Part shown: piece by piece, positions 44,009 to 53,361 of the stretch
How the letters are laid out: each line of letters opens with the position of its first letter
How positions within the stretch are numbered: the first letter of the stretch is position 1
Origin: JBCDCY01 sp039180875
Lineage (GTDB): Bacteria; Pseudomonadota; Alphaproteobacteria; Rhodobacterales; Rhodobacteraceae
DNA: 64,000 nucleotides
Direction: 5' to 3'
Assembly: GCA_039180875.1 (NCBI GenBank)
Contig: JBCDCY010000008.1
Coordinates: 62,001-126,000, forward strand
Program-made: the position numbers and the translations under genes
Notes under the pieces: generated by a model
Databases searched by the model: none
The model's input: the letters and a program-made list of their open reading frames with translations, nothing else
Told to the model about the DNA's origin: nothing

Positions 44009-44539
44009 ATGGCATCAGCACTTCAGACCGTCCGCCGTTTGCTCGACGGGCTCTACGCCCTGGCCGGCGCCGTGGCGGCGCTCTCTCTCCTCGCAATCCT
44101 CGGGATCATCGTCGCCCAGATGGTGGCGCGCTGGATCGGCGCGGTGATCCCGGGCGCCACCAACTATGCCGGCTATTGCATGGCCTCGGGCTCGTTCTTT
44201 GCACTGGCCTATGCGCTCAATCATGGGGCGCATATCCGGGTCTCGCTGCTCCTCAGCCGCCTCGGCCGCTTTAGCCGCTATGGGGAGATCTGGTGCTACG
44301 CCGTCGCCGCCGTGACCGCGACGCTCTTCGCCCGCTACGCGCTGAAGGCAACCTATTGGTCCGAGTTCCTGGGCGATGTCAGCCAGGGCCAGGACGCCAC
44401 GCCGATCTGGCTGCCGCAGATCGCCATGTCGATCGGCACCGTGCTGCTGGCCATCGCCCTTTGGGACCATCTGATCCGCCTGATCTTCACCGATCATCCG
44501 GGCGTCCAGGTGCCGGAGATCGGTGAGGCGCGGGACTGA
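44009..44539 (+). CDS. dctQ: TRAP transporter small permease
   Basis: A 176-residue membrane protein with four helices (LAGAVAALSLLAILGIIVAQ; GYCMASGSFFALAYAL; CYAVAAVTATLFARYAL; IAMSIGTVLLAIALW). NHGAHIRVSLLLSRL is the conserved DctQ loop. It pairs with DctM to form the sodium-driven permease. ATG 44009 is chosen to fit the first helix; the open frame extends into dctP in another frame. Confidence 0.85.
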   Translation: MASALQTVRRLLDGLYALAGAVAALSLLAILGIIVAQMVARWIGAVIPGATNYAGYCMASGSFFALAYALNHGAHIRVSLLLSRLGRFSRYGEIWCYAVAAVTATLFARYALKATYWSEFLGDVSQGQDATPIWLPQIAMSIGTVLLAIALWDHLIRLIFTDHPGVQVPEIGEARD

Positions 44540-44542
44540 GCC

Positions 44543-45853
44543 ATGGACCAGCTCACCCTCACCATCGTCTTTCTGCTCGTGCTCCTGCTGCTGTTGGGGA
44601 CCGGCGTCTGGGTGGGCCTGGCACTCATGGGCGTTGCCTATATTGGCATGGAGCTCTTCACCTCCCGCCCCGCCGGCGACGCGATGATCACGGTGATCTG
44701 GACCTCGTCGAGCTCCTGGACCCTGACCGCCCTGCCGCTTTTCATCTGGATGGGGGAGATCCTCTATCGGACGCGGTTGTCGGAGGACATGTTTCGCGGC
44801 CTCTCCCCCTGGCTTGCGCCGTTGCCGGGAGGGCTGCTGCACACCAACGTCGTCGGCTGCACGATTTTCGCCGCCGTTTCAGGCTCTTCCGCCGCAACGC
44901 TCACAACCGTCGGCAAGATGTCGATCCCGGAGCTGCGCCGCCGCGGCTATCCTGAGTTCATGACGATCGGCACGCTCGCGGGGGCCGCGACCCTCGGCCT
45001 GATGATCCCACCGTCGCTCACGCTGATCGTCTATGGCGTGACGATCAACGAGTCGATCACCCAGCTGTTTATGGCGGGCGTCATCCCCGGTCTCGTCCTC
45101 GCCGCCATGTTCATGCTCTACATCGTCGCCTGGTACTACCTTCGCCCCGGTGCGCGCCCGCCCGCAGAACCCGGCCTGACGACGGCGGAGAAGCTCTGGA
45201 ATTCCCGCTATCTGATCCCGGTCATCTGCCTGGTGCTGTTGGTGATCGGCTCGATGTATCTCGGCTGGGCCACGGCGACGGAGGCGGCGGCGTTTGGCGT
45301 GCTTGGCGCCCTTGCGCTCGCCGCCGCCCAGGGCTCGCTCAGCCGCGCGACGTTCATGGCGAGCCTGCTGGGTGCGACCCGCACCTCGGCGATGATCGCG
45401 CTCATCCTGATGGGGGCAGCGTTCCTGTCGCTCTCCATGGGCTTCACCGGCCTGCCGCGGTCGCTCGCCAACTTCATCGCGGACCTCGAGCTCTCGCCCT
45501 TCGCGCTGATCGCGGCGCTCACGATCTTCTACATCATCATCGGCTGCTTCCTCGACGGCATCTCCTCCGTCGTGCTCACCATGGCCGTAGTGGAGCCGAT
45601 GATCCGCCAGGCCGGCATCGACGTGATTTGGTTCGGCATCTTCATCGTCGTGGTGGTCGAGATGGCCCAGATCACGCCGCCCATCGGCTTCAACCTGTTC
45701 GTCATGCAGGGCATGACCCAGCACGAGATCGGCTATATCGCCCGCACCGCCCTGCCGATGTTCCTGATCATGGTGCTGATGGTGGTGGTGCTCACCGTGT
45801 TTCCCGAACTCGCCACCTGGCTGCCGGAAACGCTGCGCAACAGGCCGGGCTAG
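44543..45853 (+). CDS. dctM: TRAP transporter large permease
   Basis: A 436-residue protein with about 12 hydrophobic segments. FAAVSGSSAATLTTVGKMSI and LAGAATLGLMIPPSLTLIVYG are the two conserved DctM blocks, and MAQITPPIGFNLFVMQGM is the third. It transports the solute delivered by DctP using an ion gradient. It starts three bases after dctQ. Confidence 0.93.
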   Translation: MDQLTLTIVFLLVLLLLLGTGVWVGLALMGVAYIGMELFTSRPAGDAMITVIWTSSSSWTLTALPLFIWMGEILYRTRLSEDMFRGLSPWLAPLPGGLLHTNVVGCTIFAAVSGSSAATLTTVGKMSIPELRRRGYPEFMTIGTLAGAATLGLMIPPSLTLIVYGVTINESITQLFMAGVIPGLVLAAMFMLYIVAWYYLRPGARPPAEPGLTTAEKLWNSRYLIPVICLVLLVIGSMYLGWATATEAAAFGVLGALALAAAQGSLSRATFMASLLGATRTSAMIALILMGAAFLSLSMGFTGLPRSLANFIADLELSPFALIAALTIFYIIIGCFLDGISSVVLTMAVVEPMIRQAGIDVIWFGIFIVVVVEMAQITPPIGFNLFVMQGMTQHEIGYIARTALPMFLIMVLMVVVLTVFPELATWLPETLRNRPG

Positions 45854-45968
45854 GCCCCCGGTAAATCCTGCTGTTCCGCGCACGTCGCATCGGGCATACT
45901 GCGCGCGCTGCCTGGCGCCGTCCGCCCGGCGGCTTGTGTGATGAGTTCAGAAGCGTAGTGATTGGACG

Positions 45969-47342
45969 ATGGCAAGCGACACGCCCTCCGACGATGCCCT
46001 GCCATCGGCGCGCCGCTACGAGGGGCCCGTCTGGGGCCGCCTGCCGGGGCGCAGGCCCGCCCGCGTCCAGCCGGCGGAGGCTGCGGCGCCAAGCACCGCG
46101 GATCTGGCGAACCATCGCCTCGCCAAGCCGGTGCTGTTCTTTCTGATCACCCTGATCATCCCGTTCATCATCTCGCTCGGGCCGCTCCGCCTGTCGGTCT
46201 ATCGCATCATTCTGCTGGTGATGATCGTGCCGATGCTGGTGGCCTGGCTCAGCGGCAAGGCGGGGCGCATTCGCCTGCCGGACATCTTCTTCCTGCTGCT
46301 CTGCGCCTGGGCCGCCCTCAGCTTCGCCATTGTGCACGGCCCGCAAGTGGCGATCGAGGGGGGCGGCATCTTCTTCATCGAGACGATGGGTGCCTACCTC
46401 TTGGCCCGCTGCTACATCCGGACGGCGGAGGACTTTCGCAAGATGACGATCGTCCTCTTCAGCATCGTCCTGTTCTTGCTGCCCTTCGCCATCGTCGAGG
46501 CCGTCACCGGACGCAACGTCCTGCTGGATTTCTTCGACAGCGTGATGCGGTCCTATGGCCGGGTGATGAAGGATCCGCGCTGGGGACTCAACCGGGTGCA
46601 GGCCACGTTCGAGCATCCGATCCTGTTCGGCGTGTTCTGCGGCAGCGCGATCGCGCTGGCCTATATGGTGGTGGGCTATGGTCGTTCGTTCTTCGCACGG
46701 GCTTGGCGGGCCCTGGCGGTGCTGTTCACGGCGGCGCTCTGCCTCTCCTCCGGGCCGCTCACCGGCATGGTGGCGCAGTTTCTGCTGATCGGCTGGAACG
46801 GCGCGCTCTCGGCCTTCAAGGCGCGCTGGACCCTGCTCGTCGGCCTGGTCGTCAGCGCCCTCGTGGCGTTGGAGATCGTGGCCAACCGCTCTGCCCCGGC
46901 GATCTTCATCTCCTACTTCTCGTTCAACGAGTTCAGCGCGTATATGCGGATCCATATCTGGAACTTCGGCACCGCGTCGATCTGGAACCATCCGTTCATC
47001 GGCATCGGCCTGAACGAGTGGGAGCGGCCGTTCTGGATGAGCCCGAGCATCGACATGTTCTGGATCGTCTTCGGCGTGCGCCACGGCCTGCCGGCACAGC
47101 TTTTCATGCTCGGAGGGTTTTTGTCCGTGTTTCTTTCACTGTCCTTTCTGCGCTGCCCGGATCCGCGTTTGTCGGCCTACCGGCTGGCGATCCTGATCTG
47201 CCTAACCGGCCTCTTCCTCACCGGCTGGACGGTGCATTACTGGAACGCCACCTACGCCCTGTTCATGTTCCTGATCGGCAGCGGTGTCTGGCTGCTCGAC
47301 ACCGCGCCAGAGGATGAGCCGGCGCGCGGGAGGCGGCGATGA
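45969..47342 (+). CDS. O-antigen ligase/Wzy-like polysaccharide polymerase
   Basis: A 457-residue membrane protein with a ~55-residue cytoplasmic N-terminus and about 11 helices. RVQATFEHPILFGVFCG and IHIWNFGTASIWNHPFIGIG, with a long periplasmic loop between, match the Wzy_C/O-antigen ligase family, where such Arg and His residues handle lipid-linked glycans. It likely polymerises or ligates a surface polysaccharide. Its stop overlaps the start of the beta-helix gene (ATGA), and no glycosyltransferase genes are adjacent. Confidence 0.75.
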   Translation: MASDTPSDDALPSARRYEGPVWGRLPGRRPARVQPAEAAAPSTADLANHRLAKPVLFFLITLIIPFIISLGPLRLSVYRIILLVMIVPMLVAWLSGKAGRIRLPDIFFLLLCAWAALSFAIVHGPQVAIEGGGIFFIETMGAYLLARCYIRTAEDFRKMTIVLFSIVLFLLPFAIVEAVTGRNVLLDFFDSVMRSYGRVMKDPRWGLNRVQATFEHPILFGVFCGSAIALAYMVVGYGRSFFARAWRALAVLFTAALCLSSGPLTGMVAQFLLIGWNGALSAFKARWTLLVGLVVSALVALEIVANRSAPAIFISYFSFNEFSAYMRIHIWNFGTASIWNHPFIGIGLNEWERPFWMSPSIDMFWIVFGVRHGLPAQLFMLGGFLSVFLSLSFLRCPDPRLSAYRLAILICLTGLFLTGWTVHYWNATYALFMFLIGSGVWLLDTAPEDEPARGRRR

Positions 47343-48472
47343 GGATCGCAGCGCTCACCGCAGCCGTCTGCCTGCTCCTGGCCGGGGAAGCTGGGGCGGA
47401 ACAGCTTCGCCGGGTCAGCACGCCAGCAGAGCTGCAGACGGCCTTGGCGGAGGCTCAGGGCGGCGAGACCATCCTGCTCGCCGGTGGCATCTACGGCCCC
47501 CTGGTGATCAGCAATCGGCGCTACGATCCGCCGATCACCATCCGTGCCGAACGCCCGCAAGCGGCGGAATTCGACAGCCTGAGCTTTGATCACAGCTCCG
47601 GCATCCGGGTCGAGCAGGTGCATGTCAGCCATCCGGGCAACGGCCATGCCTCCTCCACCATCGTGGCGATCACCCACAGCCAGCAGATCGCGATCGTGGA
47701 CTCAGAGGTGAACGGCCGGGTCGACGACGTCTTCGACGGCCATTTCGCGTTCTTCACCCGCTACGATGTCCGCGATATCGAGATCGCGGGCAACATGATC
47801 CACGACGTGAAGCGCGGCGGCGTCTTCTACAACGTCGAGGGCCTGCACCTGCACGGCAACACGGTAGAGCGCACGGGCGACGATGCCTTCAAGTTCATCG
47901 CCGTGCGTGATGTGCTGATCGAGAACAACGTCGGCCCGCGTCTGGTCTTTCCCGGCGAAGGCGCGCATCTCGACTTCGTGCAGTTCCAGGGCGCCGACTC
48001 CTCCGACGTGACGATCCGCGGCAACGTGCTGCTGCCGGGGAATTGGACGGACATGCAGGGCATCTTCTTCGACGATGCCCACTACACCGACATCCTGATC
48101 GAGCAGAACATTATCTACACCGGGATGTTCCGCGGCATCTCCGTCAGCAGCGGCACCAATGTGGTGGCGCGCTACAACACCGTGCTGGATGTCGAGGGCG
48201 TCGGGTCCAAGGCCACCCGGGTGGCGATCGCCGAGGGGCCGGGCAATCGCAGCTACGGCAATATCGAAAGCAGCCATGAAGGCGGGGTCCACGCCGGCAA
48301 TATCGTGCTGCAGCAGCGCAACCCGGCGGCGCCCTACTTCTATGACCGCTACTTTGCGAACGCTCGGCGCGGACCGGGACTGACCCTGCACGATCTCCGC
48401 CCGGTGGCCGGCAGCGCGGCCGAAACCCACGGCGCGGCGGAGCGGCTGCGGACCCTGCTGCCGCCAAGCTAG
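47339..48472 (+). CDS. Secreted right-handed parallel beta-helix protein
   Basis: A 377-residue protein with a signal peptide (IAALTAAVCLLLAGEAGAEQ). From about residue 35 onward it shows pectate-lyase-like coils with regular ~22-residue turns (IEIAGNMIHDV, LHLHGNTVERTGDDAFKFIA, VLIENNVG, ILIEQNIIYTG, NVVARYNTVLDV). This suggests a polysaccharide-binding or -cleaving protein. The four-base overlap with the polymerase-like gene suggests it edits the same polymer in the periplasm. Catalytic residues cannot be assigned. Confidence 0.8.
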   Translation: MRIAALTAAVCLLLAGEAGAEQLRRVSTPAELQTALAEAQGGETILLAGGIYGPLVISNRRYDPPITIRAERPQAAEFDSLSFDHSSGIRVEQVHVSHPGNGHASSTIVAITHSQQIAIVDSEVNGRVDDVFDGHFAFFTRYDVRDIEIAGNMIHDVKRGGVFYNVEGLHLHGNTVERTGDDAFKFIAVRDVLIENNVGPRLVFPGEGAHLDFVQFQGADSSDVTIRGNVLLPGNWTDMQGIFFDDAHYTDILIEQNIIYTGMFRGISVSSGTNVVARYNTVLDVEGVGSKATRVAIAEGPGNRSYGNIESSHEGGVHAGNIVLQQRNPAAPYFYDRYFANARRGPGLTLHDLRPVAGSAAETHGAAERLRTLLPPS

Positions 48473-49177
48473 CTATGTCCCGAAGTAGGCGCGGTTGAGT
48501 TCAGGATCGGCACGGAGCGCTTCGGGCGTCCCTTCGACCCGCACCTCGCCCGTGTCGAGGACGTAGAGCCGTTCGGCGAGCGTCATGGCGAAATTCACGT
48601 TCTGCTCGGCGATCAGGATGGTGAGCCCGGTCTCGGCATTGAGGCGGCGGAGTGCGTCCGCGATCTCATTGCAGACCTTGGGGGCAAGGCCGATGGTCGG
48701 CTCGTCCACCAGCAAAAGCCGCGGTGAAGTCATCAGCGCCCGGCCGAGGGAGACCATCTGGCGCTCGCCCCCGCTCTGGGTCCCGGTCTCCTGCCCCGCC
48801 CGTTCGGCCAGTACGGGGAAGAGGCCGTGGACCAGGGCCATGTTCTCGGCAATCGCCTCCCGCGCGGCATAGGCGCCGACGCGCAGATTGTCCTCGACGC
48901 TCATGAAGGGGAAGAGATGCGCCCGCTCCGGCGCGTAACCGACGCCGAGGCTCACGATCTCCGCCGTTCGTCGGCCGGTGAGCTCGTCGCCGCCGAGCCG
49001 GATCGTCCCCTCGACCCGCACGAGCCCCATGATCGCGTCCATCAACGTCGACTTGCCGGCGCCGTTCGGGCCGATCACCGCGACGATCTCCCCCTCGCCC
49101 ACCCTGAGCGAGACGTCGGTCAGCGCCCGCGCCTGGCCGTAGAAGGCCGAGAGCGCTGTGATCTCGAGCGCAGCCAC
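48473..49177 (-). CDS. livF: Branched-chain-type ABC transporter ATPase
   Basis: A 234-residue ATPase. Walker A is GPNGAGKSTL, the signature is SGGERQMVSLGRAL and Walker B is LLLVDEPTIGLAP; AEQNVNFAM gives the H-loop region (LIAEQN) as in LivF. It powers import with LivG. The start is GTG 49177, three bases after livG ends. Last gene of the five-gene transporter operon; its end abuts the convergent beta-helix gene. Confidence 0.93.
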   Translation of the reverse strand: MAALEITALSAFYGQARALTDVSLRVGEGEIVAVIGPNGAGKSTLMDAIMGLVRVEGTIRLGGDELTGRRTAEIVSLGVGYAPERAHLFPFMSVEDNLRVGAYAAREAIAENMALVHGLFPVLAERAGQETGTQSGGERQMVSLGRALMTSPRLLLVDEPTIGLAPKVCNEIADALRRLNAETGLTILIAEQNVNFAMTLAERLYVLDTGEVRVEGTPEALRADPELNRAYFGT

Positions 49178-49180
49178 GCC

Positions 49181-49909
49181 TCAGGTCCCGAGATAGGCGG
49201 CGCGGACGGCCGGGTCGGCGGTGACCTCGGCAAACGCGCCCTCGGCGATCACGGCGCCGTAGGCCATGGCGACGACGCGGTCGACCAGCGGCTCGAGCGA
49301 GCGGAGATCATGGCTGACGATGACGAAGGTCATGCCGGCGGCGCGGCGCTCGGCAATGAGCTCGGAGATCTGCGCGATCTCCCCCACCGTCAGCCCGGCG
49401 AAGACCTCGTCGAGCAGCACGATCCGCGGCTCCGTCGCCAACGTCCGTGCCAGCTCCAGCTTCCGGAGATCGCCCACTGAGAGCTCGGAGGGGGTGCGCG
49501 CCAGGTCCTCTGCCGGCAGGCCCACGCTCTCAGCGAGCGCGGCCTCCGCCGCCCGGTCCCGCGGCTCGACCAACATGCGCCAGAGGCTCGGCGGCATCAG
49601 CCCCACCTGGATGTTGGAGGCGACGTCCATCTCGGCAAAGGGCCGCGGCACCTGGTAGGTCCGCGCCACGCCCCGCCGGATGCGGGCGTGGGTTGGCAGG
49701 CGCGAGATCTCCTCTCCACCCAACCGGATCGTCCCGGCATTCTGGCGAAGCTCGCCCATGATCAGGGAGAAGATGGTGGTCTTCCCCGCCCCGTTCGGGC
49801 CGATGAGCCCCAGGCTCTCCCCCTCCTCCACCGCGAAGGAGAGGCCGTTGGTCGCGATCAATCCGCCGAAGCGCTTCACCACGTCCTGAAGCTCCAAGAG
49901 CCGGCTCAC
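49181..49909 (-). CDS. livG: Branched-chain-type ABC transporter ATPase
   Basis: A 242-residue ATPase. Walker A is GPNGAGKTTIFSLI, the signature is LSVGDLRKLELARTLA, Walker B is IVLLDEVFAGL and the switch His is in VIVSHDLRSL. ARTYQVPRPFAEM matches the LivG Q-loop region. The GTG start at 49909 overlaps the livM stop (GTGA). Confidence 0.93.
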   Translation of the reverse strand: MSRLLELQDVVKRFGGLIATNGLSFAVEEGESLGLIGPNGAGKTTIFSLIMGELRQNAGTIRLGGEEISRLPTHARIRRGVARTYQVPRPFAEMDVASNIQVGLMPPSLWRMLVEPRDRAAEAALAESVGLPAEDLARTPSELSVGDLRKLELARTLATEPRIVLLDEVFAGLTVGEIAQISELIAERRAAGMTFVIVSHDLRSLEPLVDRVVAMAYGAVIAEGAFAEVTADPAVRAAYLGT

Positions 49910-50847
49910 GCCCGCCGTCCCCTCAGCCCCATGACCAACGCCTGCAGCCCCTTCGGCTGCACGATGTAGAGGACGAGCGCCACGCCGCCGTAGACCAGAT
50001 AACGCTCGGCGCCGGGCAGGACGGGGCGCAACTCCTCAAGGAGGAAGGTCAGGAACAGCGCCCCGGCGATCGGGCCGGTGATCGTGCCCGCACCGCCGAT
50101 CAGGGCGGCAACGATGATGGTGAAGAGGAAGTTGATGTCGAAGAGCGCCCGGGGCGCGATCGAGCCGAGATAGTGGACGTAGAACGCACCGCCCAGCCCC
50201 GCCACGCAGGCCGAAACCATGAAGGCGAAGAGCTTCAGCCGCGTGGTGTCGAGCCCCGATCCGGCGACCGCCGCCTCGTTCATGCCGATGGCCGAGAGGG
50301 CCATGCCGATCCGCGTGCGCGTCAGGCTCCAGAGCGTGACGGCAACGACGAACATCAGGGTAAAGGCGAGGTAGTAGTTCGCCTCCGCCCCCCGCCGCAG
50401 CGTCTCGATGCCGGAGATGCCGCGGGTGCCGCCTGTGAGATCCGGTCGGATGACTTGGACGAGCTGATACATCAGCTCCATGAAGGCGAGCGTCACCAGC
50501 GCGAAATAAGTCCCCCGGATGCGCAGCGCCGGCAGAAAGAACAGCGTCCCGGCGAGCATCGTCACAACGACCGCCACCGGGATCGACAGCGTCACCGGCA
50601 CATCGAAGCGGTAGGAGAGGATCGCCGTCGTGTAGGCCCCGATGCCGATCAGGAACGGGTGGCCAAAGCTGATGTAACCGGTACGGCCGGAGAGAAAGTC
50701 CCAGCTCATGGCGAAGATCGCCAGGAAGAAGGCGGCGATGAAGGTCCGCATCGTGCCGCGGCTCACCACCTCCGGCAGGGCCAGCATCACCGCGGCGAAG
50801 AGCGCCCAGAGGAGGACGGCCCGCCAGAAGGGGGAGAGGCGGCTCAT
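49906..50847 (-). CDS. livM: Branched-chain-type ABC transporter permease
   Basis: A 313-residue permease with eight or more helices. GYISFGHPFLIGIGAYTTAI and RIGMALSAIGMNEAAVAGSG (the cytoplasmic EAA-like loop) and IIVAALIGGAGTITGPIAGA are LivM blocks. ATG 50847 overlaps the livH stop (ATGA), much shorter than the open frame to 51324. Confidence 0.92.
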   Translation of the reverse strand: MSRLSPFWRAVLLWALFAAVMLALPEVVSRGTMRTFIAAFFLAIFAMSWDFLSGRTGYISFGHPFLIGIGAYTTAILSYRFDVPVTLSIPVAVVVTMLAGTLFFLPALRIRGTYFALVTLAFMELMYQLVQVIRPDLTGGTRGISGIETLRRGAEANYYLAFTLMFVVAVTLWSLTRTRIGMALSAIGMNEAAVAGSGLDTTRLKLFAFMVSACVAGLGGAFYVHYLGSIAPRALFDINFLFTIIVAALIGGAGTITGPIAGALFLTFLLEELRPVLPGAERYLVYGGVALVLYIVQPKGLQALVMGLRGRRA

Positions 50848-51695
50848 AACTCCTCGCGCCCGAACAGACCCTTGGGCGCCACGATCAGCACCACGATGAT
50901 CAGCAGCATGGTGAAGACGCCGCGCAGTTCCGCAGCGATCAGCGTCGTCGTCGTCACCTCCATGAAGCCGATAATGTGAGCGACGACCAGAGCGCCGAGG
51001 ATCGAGCCGATGCCGCCCACCACGACGACCGCCACGGCGATGATCAGCGGCCCCACCCACATGCCGGGCGAAAGCTGGGTGTAGCTCGCAAAGAAGATGC
51101 CGCCGATGGCCCCGAGTGCGCCGGAGATCGCCCAGGTGATCTGATTGACCCGCCCCGGGTCGATGCCAGAGATCGCGGCGCCCTTCACGTCCATCGAGAC
51201 GGCCTGCATCGCCCGCCCGGCATGGGTGCGCGTGACGAAGAGCCAGAGGCCGCCGAGGATCACCCAGCTCGCGATGGTGGCGGCGAGGATGTTGTAAGTC
51301 ACCGTCGCCCCACCGACACGCCAAACCCCCGGCACGATCGGGTGCATGATCTTGGCGCTGTCATTGAAGACCAGCACGATCGCCGCCTGCACCACGACCG
51401 CCAGGATCAGCGTGGCGATCTCGACCGCCACCTGATCGCCGTGGAGCTGGCGCACGATCAGCCGGTACTTGAGGATGCCGAACAGCGCCCCGATGCCGAC
51501 GGCCAGCACCATGCCATAGGCCTGCGGCATGCCCATCGTTTGCACGAAGTGGAAATAGGCATAGGCGCCCACCATCAGGTAGGCGCCGTAGGCGAGGTTC
51601 AGGACGCGCCCGACGCTGAAGATCAGGGTGAAGCCGACGGCGATCAGCGCGTAGAGCCCGCTCAGCAGCAGCCCCTGGATCAGGATCTGCGTCAT
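50844..51695 (-). CDS. livH: Branched-chain-type ABC transporter permease
   Basis: A 283-residue permease. MTQILIQGLLLSGLYALIAV and TLIFSVGRVLNLAYGAYLMV open the protein; GRAMQAVSMDVKGAAISGID is the cytoplasmic coupling loop and VVVVGGIGSILGALVVAHII a later family block. ATG 51695 begins the first helix; the longer frame runs into the repeat-rich intergenic region. Followed directly by livM. Confidence 0.92.
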   Translation of the reverse strand: MTQILIQGLLLSGLYALIAVGFTLIFSVGRVLNLAYGAYLMVGAYAYFHFVQTMGMPQAYGMVLAVGIGALFGILKYRLIVRQLHGDQVAVEIATLILAVVVQAAIVLVFNDSAKIMHPIVPGVWRVGGATVTYNILAATIASWVILGGLWLFVTRTHAGRAMQAVSMDVKGAAISGIDPGRVNQITWAISGALGAIGGIFFASYTQLSPGMWVGPLIIAVAVVVVGGIGSILGALVVAHIIGFMEVTTTTLIAAELRGVFTMLLIIVVLIVAPKGLFGREEL

Positions 51696-52018
51696 GCGGC
51701 CGGAGGTCTCGCGCCGGCGGGGTCCGGTCGACCCGTGAGGGCGGGGCCCCGGATCAAGTCCGGGGCAGCAGGGAAGAGCGCCGAGAGATCGCCTCGCATC
51801 CACCCGTCCCGGGCTTGACCCGGGACCTCGCCCTCGAGGCACCTCGCACTGTCGCCGAGCGGCATCGGGAGCGCACGCAGGGCGCTAGCAGTTGCATCCA
51901 AAGCGCCCCCGACCATCCCCGCACCGTCCCGGGCTTGACCCGGGACCTCTCCCTCACGGCCCGCCGTGCCGTCACCGAACGCCGCGCAGACCACGCGCCC
52001 CCTCCGGCCCGCGGGCGC
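51696..52018. repeat. Intergenic region with three palindromes and a degenerate 120-base tandem duplication
   Basis: This 323-base gap between livH and the binding-protein gene has no credible gene. It holds CCCCGGA-TCAAG-TCCGGGG at 51747-51765 and two identical palindromes, GTCCCGGG-CTTGA-CCCGGGAC, at 51806-51826 and 51926-51946. The last two are exactly 120 bases apart and the bases after each are also similar, so the block looks like a decayed tandem duplication. Palindromes of this CCGGG-CTTGA-CCCGG type are common dispersed repeats in alphaproteobacteria. Here they may form mRNA hairpins that lower permease expression relative to the binding protein. Confidence 0.7.
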
Positions 52019-53314
52019 CTATTCCGTCGGCACCCAGGAGGGCAGGCGGAACTCGCCGGTGGCGTATTTCTCCGGGTAGATCACCTGGGCCGTGCCGTCT
52101 TCGTACCACTGGATCACCACCATCGAGGGCTGGGCGTCCTCGTATGGTGCCGAGATGTCAAAGCGGGCGTTGTGGGGATAGGTGCGGCCCGTCCGTTCCT
52201 CCACCTCGTCCGGCCGCCAGAAGCCGTAGCGGAGCCAGAGCTCGCCGTCCTTCTCCAGCACCATGTCCTGATCGAGCATCGCCTCGACCCAGCCGTCGAG
52301 GGGTTGGAAACCGCCGGCCTCCTCGGCCGCGGCGAAGGCCTGGAGCGTGCCCCAATAGGCGTTGAAGCCGTTGAAATGCGGGAATTTCGGCCGCTCGTCG
52401 CCGTAGCGCGCGATGTACTTGTCGGCAAACTCCTGGCTCGCGGGATCGAGCGTGAAGCCCACCGAGGGCACCGGCGAGAGGGTGGAGATGCCGCCGCCGG
52501 CCCCGCCGGTATCCTCCCAATACTCCTGGCCGAGGGCGCCCACGTTCACGCCGGTCATCGCCATCGGCACCTGCAGCTTGACGTATTGCGAGCTCACGAC
52601 CTGGGAGTTCACCGACGAGATGATGTAGATGAAGTCCGCCCCGCTATCGACCGCGCGATTGAAGATCGGCGCGAAGTCGACCGTGGCGATGTCGTAGACG
52701 ATGGTATCGACCACCTCGATCCCGGCGTTGGGTGCGAGAGCTTCGCTCACCAAGCCATTGATCGCATTGCCGAAAGCCGTGTCTTCCTGCAAGATGATCA
52801 CGCTGTCCCAGCCCATCTGGTCGGCCAGCACGTCCTTGCCGAAGTCGATGTAGAGTGTGGCCAGCGCCTCGTCCGAGGCGATGTTCATGAAGTACATCTT
52901 GTGGGTGTCGTAGTCCTCCACCAGCATGTCGATGATGCCGATATAGCTCGTCCAGGTGTCGAGCGTCGGGATGCCGTATTCCGTCATCCGCGGCAGCCAG
53001 CCGAGGGAGACATCGTCGATCGAGCCCGAGACGATGAAGTCCACCTCCTCGCTCTCGGCTAGGTATTCGTAGGCCTTGATCCCCTCGGTCACGTCCTCGC
53101 CCGTGTCGGCGGTGACGAGCTCGATCTGACGTCCGCCGAGCACCCCGCCGGCCGCGTTCAACTCGTCGATGGCGATCTCGGCGCCGCGCAGCGTCGAGCG
53201 CCCGGTGTCGGAGGCAAGCGATCCGATGAAGCCGACCTTGACCGGATCCTGGGCCACCGCCGGGGCGGCCGCCGCCAGCGCCACGGCCGCGGCAAAGCAG
53301 AGTGTCCTCGTCAT
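52019..53314 (-). CDS. Periplasmic substrate-binding protein of branched-chain-type ABC transporter
   Basis: A 431-residue type I binding protein. The signal peptide is MTRTLCFAAAVALAAAAPA, then VKVGFIGSLASDTGRSTLRG and AIDELNAAGGVLGGRQIELV. Two lobes follow; the acidic TLDTWTSYIGIIDML and FPHFNGFNAYWGTLQAF regions would line the pocket. The family binds amino acids, amides, urea or aromatic acids, so the ligand is not assigned. ATG 53314 has AGGGAG upstream. The 19-base dyad at 53362 lies 48 bases before it and is shared with the microcompartment promoter, which suggests that this transporter imports the microcompartment substrate. Confidence 0.9.
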   Translation of the reverse strand: MTRTLCFAAAVALAAAAPAVAQDPVKVGFIGSLASDTGRSTLRGAEIAIDELNAAGGVLGGRQIELVTADTGEDVTEGIKAYEYLAESEEVDFIVSGSIDDVSLGWLPRMTEYGIPTLDTWTSYIGIIDMLVEDYDTHKMYFMNIASDEALATLYIDFGKDVLADQMGWDSVIILQEDTAFGNAINGLVSEALAPNAGIEVVDTIVYDIATVDFAPIFNRAVDSGADFIYIISSVNSQVVSSQYVKLQVPMAMTGVNVGALGQEYWEDTGGAGGGISTLSPVPSVGFTLDPASQEFADKYIARYGDERPKFPHFNGFNAYWGTLQAFAAAEEAGGFQPLDGWVEAMLDQDMVLEKDGELWLRYGFWRPDEVEERTGRTYPHNARFDISAPYEDAQPSMVVIQWYEDGTAQVIYPEKYATGEFRLPSWVPTE

Positions 53315-53361
53315 GCTGATGCTCCCTGTTGCTGGACGGGCGCCATTCGGGGGCGCGCCTG

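Noticed and set aside
51815..53062. A plus-strand open frame opposite the ABC binding-protein gene.
   Set aside because: It runs through the palindromic repeats and the antisense of a gene with a clear signal peptide and fold; composition is that of a shadow frame.
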